Source: an uncultured Lacticaseibacillus sp. (lineage in GTDB: Bacteria; Bacillota; Bacilli; Lactobacillales; Lactobacillaceae). Taken from it: a stretch of 45,559 nucleotides of DNA. The notes beneath the pieces were generated by a model, which ran no database searches, had not been told where the DNA came from, and saw nothing but the letters and a program-made list of their open reading frames with translations. This document shows, piece after piece, positions 25,149 to 34,207 of this stretch. Location of the stretch: NCBI GenBank assembly GCA_934370925.1, contig CAKRNG010000017.1, positions 1-45,559 on the forward strand. Direction: 5' to 3'. The position numbers and the translations under genes were made by a program. Positions within the stretch are counted from its first letter, which is position 1. Each line of letters begins with the position of its first letter.

Positions 25149-25574
25149 TTACCCTAATTCAGGGAACCAAATTGGAATTTCGCGAACCGCACTTTCTTCG
25201 CTGTCGGAGCTGTGGACCACATTCATGATGGGACCGGGACCCCAAGAACGGGCAAAGTCGCCACGAATGGTGCCAATTGCTGCGTCAGAAGGGTTGGTAG
25301 CACCTGCCATTTTGCGGAAGGTTTCAATAATGTCAGTTCCGCTGGCAATCATGGCAACCAATGGACCACTCTGCATGAACTTCTCAATGCCAGGGTAGTA
25401 TGGCTTGCCGACAAGTGCCTTGTAATGGTCGCGTAACTGTTCAGTGCTTGCGGTTGTTACTTTGAGAGCTTCAACCGTGAAGCGCCGCCGTTCCAGGCGT
25501 GTAATGACCTCTCCGATATGTCCTGTTGCGACACCATCAGGCTTCACTAAAATTAACGTACGTTCTTCAGTCAT
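25149..25574 (-). CDS. ndk: nucleoside diphosphate kinase, copy 1
   Basis: A 141-residue NDP kinase, exchanging gamma-phosphate between nucleoside triphosphates and diphosphates. It begins MTEERTLILVKPDGV; RLERRRF, SGPLVAMI, GATNPSDAAIGTIRGDF and the active-site His in NVVHSSDS (residue 121) are intact. Starts at ATG 25574, with GGAGGCGCGACG upstream. It is divergent from the thioredoxin-like gene, and a second ndk lies 0.8 kb away in the opposite orientation. Confidence 0.93.
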   Translation of the reverse strand: MTEERTLILVKPDGVATGHIGEVITRLERRRFTVEALKVTTASTEQLRDHYKALVGKPYYPGIEKFMQSGPLVAMIASGTDIIETFRKMAGATNPSDAAIGTIRGDFARSWGPGPIMNVVHSSDSEESAVREIPIWFPELG

Positions 25575-25704
25575 CGTCGCGCCTCCTCAAATATTGTTAG
25601 ACAAGTTCATTATATGGGTGCAATCAACGCATATCAACTTGTAAACGTTTTGGTGCTGATGTTTTCAGAAAAATGTCACATTTGCAAAGTTACTTACTTT
25701 TTGT

Positions 25705-25732
25705 TTGCATTTATCGAAAAAGATGGCATAAT
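25705..25732 (+). promoter_or_regulatory. putative promoter of the thioredoxin-like gene
   Basis: TTGCAT (25705-25710) and CATAAT (25727-25732) with a 16-base spacer. The resulting leader is about 85 nt. Confidence 0.55.
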
Positions 25733-25823
25733 GAACGTAAGCACAGATACGAGTACACGGTTTAGTCGCCCAATGTGCATTTTGTGGGGGCACCGTGTAA
25801 CTCCGTGTAAGGAGGATGTTTCC

Positions 25824-26165
25824 ATGGAATTGTACAAGCCAGAAGTTGTTAGTGATGAGGCCGTTCACGCGGTGATTGATCAGCCGGGCAAGCAGATGAT
25901 GTTCTTGACGGCCGATTGGTGTGGTGACTGCAAGGCAATCAAACCATTCGTTCAGAAAATCAAGGACCTTGCAACGAGCAAGGGTGCCGGCTGGGTGGAT
26001 GCTGACCGTGATGCCAACATTGACGTGGCAACCGAACAGGGACTTCGTGGGATTCCAGCATTCGTTCTCTTCGAAGACGGCAAGCAGGTTGCCCACATTG
26101 GAAATGGTGAACGGTTGAACCCTAATGAAGTGATTCGTTGGGTGAACGAAACGGTTCTTGCCTAG
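25824..26165 (+). CDS. thioredoxin-family protein with WCGDC active site
   Basis: A 113-residue thioredoxin fold protein. The redox centre reads ADWCGDCKAIKP (Cys33 and Cys36), and the cis-proline loop GIPAFVLF follows at the expected distance. The dipeptide between the cysteines is Gly-Asp rather than Gly-Pro, which in this family shifts the redox potential and marks a thioredoxin-like protein distinct from TrxA. No signal peptide, so cytoplasmic. ATG at 25824 follows AAGGAGG; the frame is open further upstream but without ribosome binding sites. Terminated at 26212-26269. Confidence 0.88.
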   Translation: MELYKPEVVSDEAVHAVIDQPGKQMMFLTADWCGDCKAIKPFVQKIKDLATSKGAGWVDADRDANIDVATEQGLRGIPAFVLFEDGKQVAHIGNGERLNPNEVIRWVNETVLA

Positions 26166-26211
26166 TCAGCGTGAGCCAGTAACGGCAACAAATTTTTAAT
26201 TGAGTAGATGA

Positions 26212-26269
26212 ATGAGACCCAACGGAAGATTCCGAAGCAGGAATGAACGTTGTTGGGTCTCATTTTTTT
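26212..26269 (+). terminator. terminator after the thioredoxin-like gene
   Basis: ATGAGACCCAAC and GTTGGGTCTCAT form a 12-bp perfect stem with a 28-base loop, followed by TTTTTTT. Confidence 0.88.
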
Positions 26270-26379
26270 AGTATGGTCATGTGGGGGACGTTCGACTTTT
26301 CGGGCGGCGGTTCGGTATAATGAAATCGGATACAAAAAATAGCAACTACCAGTGAACTAGGCGAACGGGGGGACTGTGT

Positions 26380-26841
26380 GTGGCTCAGGAAGAACAAACT
26401 TTAATTTTGGTCAAGCCAGATGGTGTACAAACAGGACATGTGGGCGAGATTATCACGCGTTTGGAGCGCCGTCGTTTCAAGATTGCGGCGCTAAAAGTCG
26501 TTCAGGCAACACCGGCGCAATTACGAGCGCACTATCCGCAACTGCTGGACAAGCCGTTTTATGGCGAAATTGAAACATATATGCTGAGTGGCCCACTCGT
26601 TGCGATAATTGCGGAAGGAACCGATGTTGTGGCGGACTTCCACAAAATGGCGGGGGCGACGAATCCCCAAGATGCTGCTTGTGGTACGATTCGCGGAGAC
26701 TTTGGTCGCGCTTGGGCGGATGGCAGCATTCGGAATGTTGTCCACAGTTCAGATAGCCCAGAGAGCGCGCAACACGAGATTGAAATTTGGTTTCCTGAAC
26801 AAACACAGGGCGGCACAATCCGGGTAGAAGACGAGGATTAA
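26380..26841 (+). CDS. ndk: nucleoside diphosphate kinase, copy 2
   Basis: A 153-residue NDP kinase with the active His in NVVHSSDS (residue 122) and the same core motifs as copy 1, but a different C-terminal extension ending GGTIRVEDED. The start is GTG at 26380, preceded by GGGGGGA. The two copies share long identical blocks (TLILVKPDG, ITRLERRRF, MAGATNP, GTIRGDF), so they are paralogues or one is acquired. Both look active. Confidence 0.92.
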   Translation: MAQEEQTLILVKPDGVQTGHVGEIITRLERRRFKIAALKVVQATPAQLRAHYPQLLDKPFYGEIETYMLSGPLVAIIAEGTDVVADFHKMAGATNPQDAACGTIRGDFGRAWADGSIRNVVHSSDSPESAQHEIEIWFPEQTQGGTIRVEDED

Positions 26842-26940
26842 CGTAAAAACGGTGTTGGGGTGCACTTTCCCAGCATCGGTTTTGGGTTAACCGGAGTTTT
26901 CTAGATTTCGACATCCCGCCATACAACAGCGTTAAGCAGA

Positions 26941-26994
26941 AAGACGCCCATAAAAAGCCGAAATTTGGATTTTTACGGGCGCCTTTTTGTTTAG
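26941..26994. terminator. hairpin terminator between ndk and cutC
   Basis: GACGCCCATAAAAA pairs with TTTTTACGGGCGCC, followed by TTTTT. It can serve ndk copy 2 and, in reverse, cutC. Confidence 0.75.
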
Positions 26995-26999
26995 ATAAG

Positions 27000-27635
27000 C
27001 TAATAATCGATAATCTTCGTTCCGTGTGCTTGTGTGACGTGAAGTGTCGCCACGATTTCATCAACGTTTGCAGCGGTGATACCACCACCCGGCAGAATTT
27101 CGATACGGTCGTCTGCCATTTCGACGAGCGCCTTCAATTGGGGGAGGTTATCCGTAATGGAAGCAGACATAGGTCCACCGTGCGTGAGGATTCGCTGAAC
27201 ACCGTGTGCAATGAGCCAATTCATCGCTTCCTGTTGATCACCAAGGTTAATGGCGTCGAAGCCCATGTGGCAAACGACTTCGAGTGGCTGAGCGGCATCC
27301 AGGAGTTCCTGAATCGCCACCACATCAAGACGTCCCGCTGGTGTGACGGCGCAAAAAGTTACGCTGGGGACCCCACATTCTTTAGCAGTGCGTAAATCGC
27401 CAATCATCATGGCGATTTCTTCATCCGTATAAACAAAATCACCACCACGGGGACGAATCATGGCAACTAAGGGGATACCTGCTTCGCGCGTGTACGCAGC
27501 TGCAGCCGCCATGACACCTTTCGAAACGGTGGTGCCCCCAACCGCAAGATTATCGTTCAATTCAATTCGGTTCGCCCCTGCTTGCACGGCAGCGGGGATG
27601 TTCGTGAAATTCTCAACGCAGACTTCTTTAATCAT
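27000..27635 (-). CDS. cutC: CutC family protein
   Basis: A 211-residue TIM-barrel protein of the CutC family. MIKEVCVENFTN, GANRIELNDNLAVGGTTVS, MIRPRGGDFVYTDEEI and ILPGGGIT are family motifs. CutC was linked to copper homeostasis, but its molecular activity is unsettled. ATG at 27635 follows GGAGGAAG. It stands alone, leftward, between the terminator and repeat copy H. Confidence 0.88.
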   Translation of the reverse strand: MIKEVCVENFTNIPAAVQAGANRIELNDNLAVGGTTVSKGVMAAAAAYTREAGIPLVAMIRPRGGDFVYTDEEIAMMIGDLRTAKECGVPSVTFCAVTPAGRLDVVAIQELLDAAQPLEVVCHMGFDAINLGDQQEAMNWLIAHGVQRILTHGGPMSASITDNLPQLKALVEMADDRIEILPGGGITAANVDEIVATLHVTQAHGTKIIDY

Positions 27636-27763
27636 GGTCTTCCTCCAAAAGTACGGCTAGTTAAAGAACGGAACAAGCATAGGTTGTACACTTGATAAAA
27701 CGGTTGCAGTATCGCTTGCTGACTTTATTGTACACGGTTCCTGGTGAACATACCAAAGTAAGG

Positions 27764-27814
27764 GGGCGCGACTGGATGTACCGTTCGTGTGTTTTGGACT
27801 TCTGGTGCAACCTC
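27764..27814 (+). repeat. repeat tail module, copy H
   Basis: GCGCGACTGGATGTACCGTTCGTGTG continuing to CTTCTGGTGCAACCTC. This is the tail and the right terminal arm; the hairpin and left arm are absent. Confidence 0.8.
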
Positions 27815-27843
27815 AAAAAGAACGTCAGGGTGCTCCCCAGTCT

Positions 27844-27894
27844 GTTTTGGTGTAATCCCCAAAACGGCGAATGTGAGGCAAAAGTGCCGTTTTG
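27844..27894 (+). promoter_or_regulatory. two mutually exclusive hairpins before yhgE
   Basis: GTTTTGG (27844-27850) can pair with CCAAAAC (27859-27865). The same CAAAAC bases, as CAAAACGGC (27860-27868), can instead pair perfectly with GCCGTTTTG (27886-27894). The two folds compete, as in attenuators, but no long T-tract follows. A transcript crossing this point would be needed. Confidence 0.35.
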
Positions 27895-27970
27895 ACGCAT
27901 TTAATAATAACAAATATGATAAAATTATTGGCAACAAATGTCTTGGGAACATTCTGGCGGAGGTTAACGA

Positions 27971-30718
27971 ATGAAGAAAGCGGGAGAGTTATTCCTACTC
28001 GATTGGAAACGAATTTTTAAGAGTAAAGCGGCCACATTACTGATGCTGGCGTTGTTGATTATTCCATCACTTTATTGCTGGTTTAATGTTTGGGCGTTAT
28101 GGGATCCGTACAGCAATACGTCCGATTTGAAGGTTGCGGTGTACTCTGCGGATAAGTCGACCAAGTTTCAGGGCCAAGAAGTCGCGGTGGGGAAGCAGCT
28201 GGTCAAAGAATTACGCAAAAATGACCAAATGGGGTGGACATTTGTCAGCTCCAAGAAGGCCATTCAGGATGGCGTGCGTAGTGGGAAATATTACGCGGGT
28301 ATTTACGTGCCGAAGAATTTTTCATCTGACCTGATGAGTTTTGTGGCCGGTAAAATTAAGAAACCCAAGCTGTCGTATTACGTGAACGAGAAGATTAACG
28401 CTGTGGCGCCCAAATTAACGGGAACTGGGGCAAGTACGCTGCAAACGACGATTGGGAGTGAATTCCAGGAGACCGTTGCGGATACCTTAATGAAGACGAT
28501 GAACAAGGCGGGCGTGGACTTGGATGATAACCTGCCCATGTTGAGACGGATGGCTTCCTTGATTCTGAACACGAATGCCAATTTGCCGGAACTGGATAAG
28601 TATGTGGCTCAAGCCAAGCAGTTGCAAAAGGACATGCCAACCATTAAGGCAAAGTTGAAGCAGGCGAATGAACTTGCGGCGTACATGCCGGAAGTTAATA
28701 AACTGGCGAAGAAGATTGTGGCGGTTAATGGGTACTTACCGCAAGTTGAAAGTGCCGGTGAACTCGCGACCACGGTGGCGGGCAAGATTCCGGAGATTAA
28801 GCAGGCGGGTGCGCAATTACAGACCGTCAACAATGATTTCGATACCATCTCTGGTACGTTGGATTCTGCCATCACAACGGCGAATAGTGCACTGGGTGTG
28901 CTGACGAAGGTGGACAAACTCTTGCCAGAAATCACGGCAACTGCACAGGACACGCAACAGGTTGTTGGCACGACGAAGGATGAAATCATTCCAGAAATCG
29001 AGAAGGTGCTCCCCGCGTTGAAGACGGCTGTGGTGAGTGGTGTCACCATGCTGACGAACCTCAACACAACGGTGAGTTCCAATCTGACGTCGTTGTCCGA
29101 TAAGTTAGCGACCCTCGAAGATGATCCCGATAATCAGGAGGCAAGGCAGGCGCTTGTTGACCTGCTTTCTGGGTTATCAACGGATAGTCAAACGGGTGCA
29201 ACCACCGCAACCAAGCTGGCAGACTCGTTGCAGTCATTACAGGATGCCTACAATAAGAGTGCCGTTGCGAACGGGCAGAGCGAGGTGCACACGCTGGATC
29301 AGGGGATTACGCAACTGCGCAATGCCGCAACGGTTCTGAAGCAGCTAAGTCAGCAAGCAGCAACGTTGAGTACGCAGGCCAAAACCGCATCCACAGCCGA
29401 ATTACAAAAGGGACTCACAACGTTGGCAGACACTGCGGATAAGTTTGCGGCAGTGGGTAAGAAACTCGAAGCGAGTCAGTTGCCAAGTAAAATTGCCACC
29501 TTCAACAAGCAATTCAAGCAGCTACTGGCAGACGCGTCTGTAACCCTCAGTGACTTGAACAAGAACGTGTTGCCAGAACTCCCAAGCATCCTGTCGAGCA
29601 CGAAGACGGTGATTAAACGGGCTGTGACGCTCATGACGAAGTATCAGAAGCAAATGCCAGCGCTGAAGCAGGAACTGAGCGATGCCAACACGCTTTTGAA
29701 TGGGCACATGGATGAAATTACCACGGGCTTAACGACCGTGAGTGACTTGTACAAAAATGACTATCCGACCCTTAAAAATAAGTTAGCCACGGCAACGTCC
29801 TTTATTAACAACGATTTGCCTGACATTGAATCTGAGTTGACAGGGACGTTGACGACACTGAACGAAAAGCTACCAGAAGCAGAAAAAGCCCTGACAGAGG
29901 CGAATAAGCTGCTAGATAAGAACTGGCCGACGATTCGTGAAGGCATTACAAAGGGCGCCAAGCTAGTTGCAAAGGGTGAAAAGTCCGTGGACTTCGAAAA
30001 GCTGATTCGCCTGCTCAAACGTGATGCAGGAAAAGAATCGGACTTCCTGGCTAATCCGGTCACGTTAAAAACCAAGTCGTATTACGGCATCCCGACGTAC
30101 GGGTCAGCGAGTGCACCGTTCTACACGGCACTGTGCATGTGGGTTGGTGGCCTGCTCTTATCGAGTATCCTGGTGACAGATTACGCGTTGAATGACCAGC
30201 AGAAGAAGCGGTACAATATGCGTCACCGTTTTGCAGGTCGTTTCCTCACGTTTGCCGTGATGGGGATGCTTCAGGCACTCATCGTGGCGCTCGGGAATAT
30301 GTGGCTTGTGCATGCGTACGTTGCGGAACCCGTTGCGTTCGTGGCAGCCGCGATTTTCCTTGATTTGATGTTCACCGGCATTCTTTACGCGTTGGTGGCG
30401 CTGTTCGGCAATATCGGGAAGGGATTAGGGATTATCATCCTCGTTCTATCCATTTCGGGTGCGGGGGGGAACTTCCCAATTCAGCTGTCAGGCGCATTCT
30501 TCCAGATGATTAATCCGTGGTTGCCATTTACGTACGCGGTTAACCTGATTCGCGAAACGGTTGGGGGCATTTACTGGCCAAATATGTGGCAAGACATCAT
30601 CGTCTTGACGCTGTATGGGGTCGGCTTCTTCATCGCTGGGTTACTGTTGAAGGAACCCGTTGCGCCGATTATGGATAAGATTCACGCGAATGCGATTAAG
30701 AGTAAGATTATTCACTAA
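27971..30718 (+). CDS. YhgE/Pip domain membrane protein
   Basis: A 915-residue membrane protein. An N-terminal membrane segment (about residues 18-36, ending CWFNVWALWDPYSNT) is followed by a very long extracytoplasmic, helical, Leu/Ala/Thr-rich region (about 40-710) with coiled-coil character, then five to six C-terminal membrane segments related to ABC-2-type permeases. This is the YhgE/phage infection protein (Pip) architecture, members of which serve as phage receptors in lactococci and in secretion in other Firmicutes. GGAGG lies 7 bases before ATG 27971. Monocistronic, ending before repeat copy I. Confidence 0.9.
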   Translation: MKKAGELFLLDWKRIFKSKAATLLMLALLIIPSLYCWFNVWALWDPYSNTSDLKVAVYSADKSTKFQGQEVAVGKQLVKELRKNDQMGWTFVSSKKAIQDGVRSGKYYAGIYVPKNFSSDLMSFVAGKIKKPKLSYYVNEKINAVAPKLTGTGASTLQTTIGSEFQETVADTLMKTMNKAGVDLDDNLPMLRRMASLILNTNANLPELDKYVAQAKQLQKDMPTIKAKLKQANELAAYMPEVNKLAKKIVAVNGYLPQVESAGELATTVAGKIPEIKQAGAQLQTVNNDFDTISGTLDSAITTANSALGVLTKVDKLLPEITATAQDTQQVVGTTKDEIIPEIEKVLPALKTAVVSGVTMLTNLNTTVSSNLTSLSDKLATLEDDPDNQEARQALVDLLSGLSTDSQTGATTATKLADSLQSLQDAYNKSAVANGQSEVHTLDQGITQLRNAATVLKQLSQQAATLSTQAKTASTAELQKGLTTLADTADKFAAVGKKLEASQLPSKIATFNKQFKQLLADASVTLSDLNKNVLPELPSILSSTKTVIKRAVTLMTKYQKQMPALKQELSDANTLLNGHMDEITTGLTTVSDLYKNDYPTLKNKLATATSFINNDLPDIESELTGTLTTLNEKLPEAEKALTEANKLLDKNWPTIREGITKGAKLVAKGEKSVDFEKLIRLLKRDAGKESDFLANPVTLKTKSYYGIPTYGSASAPFYTALCMWVGGLLLSSILVTDYALNDQQKKRYNMRHRFAGRFLTFAVMGMLQALIVALGNMWLVHAYVAEPVAFVAAAIFLDLMFTGILYALVALFGNIGKGLGIIILVLSISGAGGNFPIQLSGAFFQMINPWLPFTYAVNLIRETVGGIYWPNMWQDIIVLTLYGVGFFIAGLLLKEPVAPIMDKIHANAIKSKIIH

Positions 30719-30729
30719 CTGATGAAAGG

Positions 30730-30870
30730 GAGGCTGCGTCAGAAGACGGTTTGGCCCCTATATTCAAAAAGAAGTGCCCGCATAAATCCTGAACGCAGGA
30801 TTTATGCGGGCACTTCTTTTTGTGTGGTGCGCGACTGAATCGTTGGTTAGCACATGGCTTCTAGTTGTGC
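30730..30870 (+). repeat. diverged MITE-like repeat, copy I
   Basis: Left arm GAGGCTGCGTCAGAAGACGG and following TTTGGCCCC are standard, but the central hairpin is different: AAAAAGAAGTGCCCGC...GCGGGCACTTCTTTTT around ATCCTGAACGCAGGAT. It would work as a bidirectional terminator for the convergent yhgE and mgtC genes. The tail (GCGCGACTGAATCGTTGG) and right end are recognisable but diverged. Confidence 0.75.
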
Positions 30871-31581
30871 TTAAAGGTTAATCAGGCGCACGGTGCGCAC
30901 GTTATCGTTTTGTGACAGGTCATCAATAATTTCGGCGTAGGAGACCTTGCGGGGAATCTCAATCCGGTAAATATTCTTATAGAGGTGTTCGTGGTTACCG
31001 ACTTTGTTTGGTTCCGTCGAGAAAGCCACACCCCGAATTTGAATATCATGATTGCCGAAGTACACCTTGATGAAATCTTGCGTTGTGGCTTTGTCCACGT
31101 ACTTGATTTCGAGTTTACGGATGGGGGTAATCCGGATGGCGCGCTTCAGGATGGTGAGGACGAGGAAAACGAAGACGGAACTGACGATGGCAATGGGGTA
31201 GTATCCCATCCCGATAGCCAACCCGATACCCGCAACTGCCCAGAGTGACGCAGCGGTGGTCAGGCCAGAAATGTTGTGGCGGGTGACGATAATGGTACCT
31301 GCACCCAGGAAGCCAATGCCACTCACAACTTGCGCAATGAGTCGCGCCGGATCAGCACGAATCACCTCATAAATATCGTGGTGGCCGGTCGCGAACTCCA
31401 CGGCCTGTGCCGCAATCTCCTGTTGAATCATGGCAATCACACAGGCCCCAATACAAACCAAGATGTGGGTGCGCATACCAGCGGGGTGGCTATTTTGCTC
31501 ACGGTTAAACCCGATAATTCCCGCAATGACGGTTGCGAGCGTTAGACGGAGAAGAACGGTGACAGTATCTACTTCAAACAT
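30871..31581 (-). CDS. MgtC/SapB family membrane protein
   Basis: A 236-residue protein. Four to five hydrophobic segments carry the family motifs GIIGFNREQNSHPAGMRTHILVCIG (in part) and GIGFLGAGTI and GLTTAASLWAVAGIG, then a C-terminal ACT-like cytoplasmic domain from about residue 150. MgtC proteins affect magnesium homeostasis and ATP synthase regulation in pathogens; function here is unassigned. ATG at 31581 follows AAAGGA with 6 bases between, better than the longer frame. Leftward and monocistronic; its 3' end abuts repeat copy I. Confidence 0.87.
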   Translation of the reverse strand: MFEVDTVTVLLRLTLATVIAGIIGFNREQNSHPAGMRTHILVCIGACVIAMIQQEIAAQAVEFATGHHDIYEVIRADPARLIAQVVSGIGFLGAGTIIVTRHNISGLTTAASLWAVAGIGLAIGMGYYPIAIVSSVFVFLVLTILKRAIRITPIRKLEIKYVDKATTQDFIKVYFGNHDIQIRGVAFSTEPNKVGNHEHLYKNIYRIEIPRKVSYAEIIDDLSQNDNVRTVRLINL

Positions 31582-31843
31582 AGTAATCCTTTCTAGATGT
31601 GGCTGGCAGTCGCTGTTAAGGAAGCGGTAAGCCAAAACGCATCAATGCAATGTTTGTTCTATTACTAATGGTATCTGTCTGAACGGTTTGGAGCAAGGCA
31701 GATTAGTCAGGTGCGGTGTAAAGTTCACACTAAAGTCTGATGTCGGTACGAAAATAAGCTTATATAATAACCTTATTGTGATGGCGATATCAAAAATTGG
31801 CCATATCGTAAGCAGTAACCCTCATCAGAAAGGAGACAGCCAC

Positions 31844-32128
31844 ATGCAAGAAGTTGCCTATGAATATCGAGATGTTGACATGACGAGTCGGGATGCGAGC
31901 TATCGTCTAAGTGCGTACAAACGTTTCGGCTGGGAAGTCATTGATGCCCGAATTGGTGAGAAGACGACGTTACGGATGCGGCGGCCCCTTGATGATGCGC
32001 AGTATGACCGGTGGATGTCTGATGAGCAGGACTTTGACCGTGCATTGACGCGGGCGCAAAATGCACAACGCGGCCACGGACGGTTATCGTTTTCGTGGTT
32101 ACAAGAATTAATGCCGAACCGGCGATAG
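31844..32128 (+). CDS. small uncharacterised cytoplasmic protein
   Basis: A 94-residue, charged protein beginning MQEVAYEYRDVDMTSRDASY, with no membrane segment or Cys. ATG at 31844 follows AAAGGAGA. The basic C-terminus ends ELMPNRR. A TATAAT at 31763-31768 upstream is a good -10, though the -35 is poor. I do not recognise the family. Nothing links it to tyrS, which has its own promoter. Confidence 0.72.
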   Translation: MQEVAYEYRDVDMTSRDASYRLSAYKRFGWEVIDARIGEKTTLRMRRPLDDAQYDRWMSDEQDFDRALTRAQNAQRGHGRLSFSWLQELMPNRR

Positions 32129-32225
32129 TTATGCACAAGTGGATAAAATGGCGGACATAGCGCCAATTGTCCACAGACGTGGCGGTTGCTAAGTGTGTCC
32201 ACGTTAACAAAAATCCGATAAACTT

Positions 32226-32254
32226 TTGACCCAACCTAAAACACGTGATAAACT
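32226..32254 (+). promoter_or_regulatory. promoter of tyrS
   Basis: TTGACC (32226-32231), a 17-base spacer, and TAAACT (32249-32254); transcription should start near 32261, at the foot of the T-box leader. Confidence 0.85.
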
Positions 32255-32260
32255 CGCCTT

Positions 32261-32484
32261 ATTGATATTCAGACCGGCGTAATAGTAGCGGTGCGGAATG
32301 ACTTCAGAGAGTCGATGGGTGGTGCGAGTCGACGGATTCCGGTATTTGCGAATTACATGCGTGCCAAAAACGGTCCACCGGGAGCAGGCCGATATCCCTG
32401 TTGAGAGATGGTTTTTAACCATAATTGTGGGTGGTACCGCGGCACGTTCGTCCCCAACCGATTGATTCGGTTGGGGATTTTTTT
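32261..32484 (+). ncRNA. T-box riboswitch, tyrosine-specific
   Basis: The T-box sequence TGGGTGGTACCGCG is at 32428-32441. Stem I carries the AG-bulge region (CAGAGAGTCG, 32301 on) and the specifier loop with codon TAC (Tyr, 32354-32356) followed by A. The terminator is CCCCAACCG/CGGTTGGGG (32452-32476) plus seven T. Uncharged tRNA-Tyr would favour the antiterminator and tyrS transcription. Confidence 0.95.
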
Positions 32485-32596
32485 GTCTGAAAATCACAAA
32501 TTATACCCAGTATGTTGAAAAATTTGTAGTTAATGAACCAGGCGCGTCCAGTTATGAACAGGATGAATGCTGTGGATAAAAATGGAGGAAATGACA

Positions 32597-33859
32597 ATGG
32601 CAGATAATATTATTGACGAGCTCGACTGGCGTGGGGCGCTGAACCAGATGACGGATGAGGCGGGATTGCGTGAATTGTCCACAAAGAAGGCAATTTCGGT
32701 TTACTGCGGGACGGATCCAACGGGCGACTCCCTGCATGTGGGGCACTTGATTCCCTTCATGATTCTCAAGCGGTTCCAGCAGTTTGGGCACCACCCAGTC
32801 ATTCTGATTGGTGGGGCGACTGGCGCAATCGGCGATCCATCTGGCCGTAACAGCGAACGTGTTTTGCAGACCATGGATGTGATTCATGAGAACGAAAAGA
32901 AGTTGACCGCGCAGATGGTGAAGCTTTTCGGAACGGAAAACTTTACCATCGTGAACAACTATGACTGGCTGAGCAAGATTAGCCTGCTCGATTTCCTGCG
33001 TGATTACGGGAAGCTTTTCTCCGTGAACACGATGCTGGCCAAAGAAGTTGTGGCGAGTCGGTTGGAAAATGGGATTAGTTACACCGAGTTTACGTACCAA
33101 ATCCTGCAGTCCGTTGATTTCTTGAACCTGTACCGGGAACATGACGTTCAGTTGCAGATTGGTGGGGCTGATCAGTGGGGGAATATCACGGCGGGGATTG
33201 ATCTCATTCACCGAATCGAAGGCCCCGAAACTGAGGCGTTTGGCTTGACGAACCCATTGATGCTGAAGAGCGACGGCACGAAATTCGGGAAGTCTGCTGG
33301 TGGTGCGGTTTGGCTTGACCCTGAGAAGACGACGCCATACGAGTTCTACCAGTTCTGGTTCAACCAGGATGATGCGGACGTTGAGAAGTTCCTGAAGTTC
33401 TTCACGTTCCTCAGTGAGGAAGAAATTGCTGATCTTGTTCGGCAAACGCAAGAACACCCCGAAAAACGGGCAGCGCAGCGTCGATTGGCTGAAGAAGTGA
33501 CGGCGTTCGTTCACGGACAAACAGCAGTTGACGAAGCAGAAGCAATTTCAGCAGCGCTCTTCTCTGGGGATGTTTCAAACTTGACAACGAGCGAAATTGA
33601 ACAGGGATTTGCCAGCGTTCCAAGTGCAGATGCACCAGCAGCGGCAACGAATTTGGTTGAATTTCTCGTGGATGTGACGGGAATTGAGAAGTCACGGCGA
33701 CAGGCGCGAGAAGATGTCACTAATGGTGCGATTAGCATAAATGGTGAACGCGTGCGGGACCTCGAATTTATCGTTGATCCAGCGAGTCACTTTGACGGTA
33801 AATTTGTCATCGTGCGCCGGGGAAAGAAGAAGTACTTCTTAGTACGAATCGCCCGGTAA
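32597..33859 (+). CDS. tyrS: tyrosyl-tRNA synthetase
   Basis: A 420-residue class Ic synthetase attaching tyrosine to tRNA-Tyr. The HIGH motif reads HVGHL within GDSLHVGHLIPF, the tyrosine-binding YxxQxxD motif is TYQILQSVDF, GGADQWGNITAG is intact, and KFGKSAGG is the KMSKS element. A C-terminal S4 RNA-binding domain follows (about residues 353-415). ATG at 32597 follows GGAGG with 8 bases between and is the usual TyrS start. Controlled by the T-box leader. Confidence 0.95.
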   Translation: MADNIIDELDWRGALNQMTDEAGLRELSTKKAISVYCGTDPTGDSLHVGHLIPFMILKRFQQFGHHPVILIGGATGAIGDPSGRNSERVLQTMDVIHENEKKLTAQMVKLFGTENFTIVNNYDWLSKISLLDFLRDYGKLFSVNTMLAKEVVASRLENGISYTEFTYQILQSVDFLNLYREHDVQLQIGGADQWGNITAGIDLIHRIEGPETEAFGLTNPLMLKSDGTKFGKSAGGAVWLDPEKTTPYEFYQFWFNQDDADVEKFLKFFTFLSEEEIADLVRQTQEHPEKRAAQRRLAEEVTAFVHGQTAVDEAEAISAALFSGDVSNLTTSEIEQGFASVPSADAPAAATNLVEFLVDVTGIEKSRRQAREDVTNGAISINGERVRDLEFIVDPASHFDGKFVIVRRGKKKYFLVRIAR

Positions 33860-33874
33860 ACACGAACAATCGGG

Positions 33875-33921
33875 AGTCGGTAACAAAAAGGCCACTTTTT
33901 GTTACCGACTTCTTTTTGTTT
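33875..33921 (+). terminator. terminator after tyrS
   Basis: AGTCGGTAACAAAAA and TTTTTGTTACCGACT form a 15-bp stem with loop GGCCAC, followed by TCTTTTTG. Confidence 0.92.
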
Positions 33922-34207
33922 GAAATATTGTTAAATCAATATTTGCGGGAATAATTTAAGGATTTTGCGTCCAAAAGCGATAATCCAAACACGAATGCCG
34001 TTTTGTAGGCGTTTTCTGTGGCGGAAACGTGGCATAATTCGGAATTGTTAGCTCAAACTTATCGAGCGTATAGCTACATCTGCGAATTTGTTAAGTAATC
34101 CGTTAACATCGTTGGTATCAGAAGGTAACTGACACGTAACGGGTCTGTAATGTTCAGGTGGTAATCTAATTCACAGTTAGTTAAGAGAAATTACAGGAGT
34201 GACGATA
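33922..34207. other. 286-base promoter and leader region of the NlpC/P60 gene
   Basis: AT-rich, no gene. A -10-like CATAAT is at 34033-34038 without a convincing -35, leaving a long leader of about 165 nt. GTTTTC and GGAAAC (34011-34016, 34022-34028) form a small inverted repeat just upstream. Confidence 0.4.
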
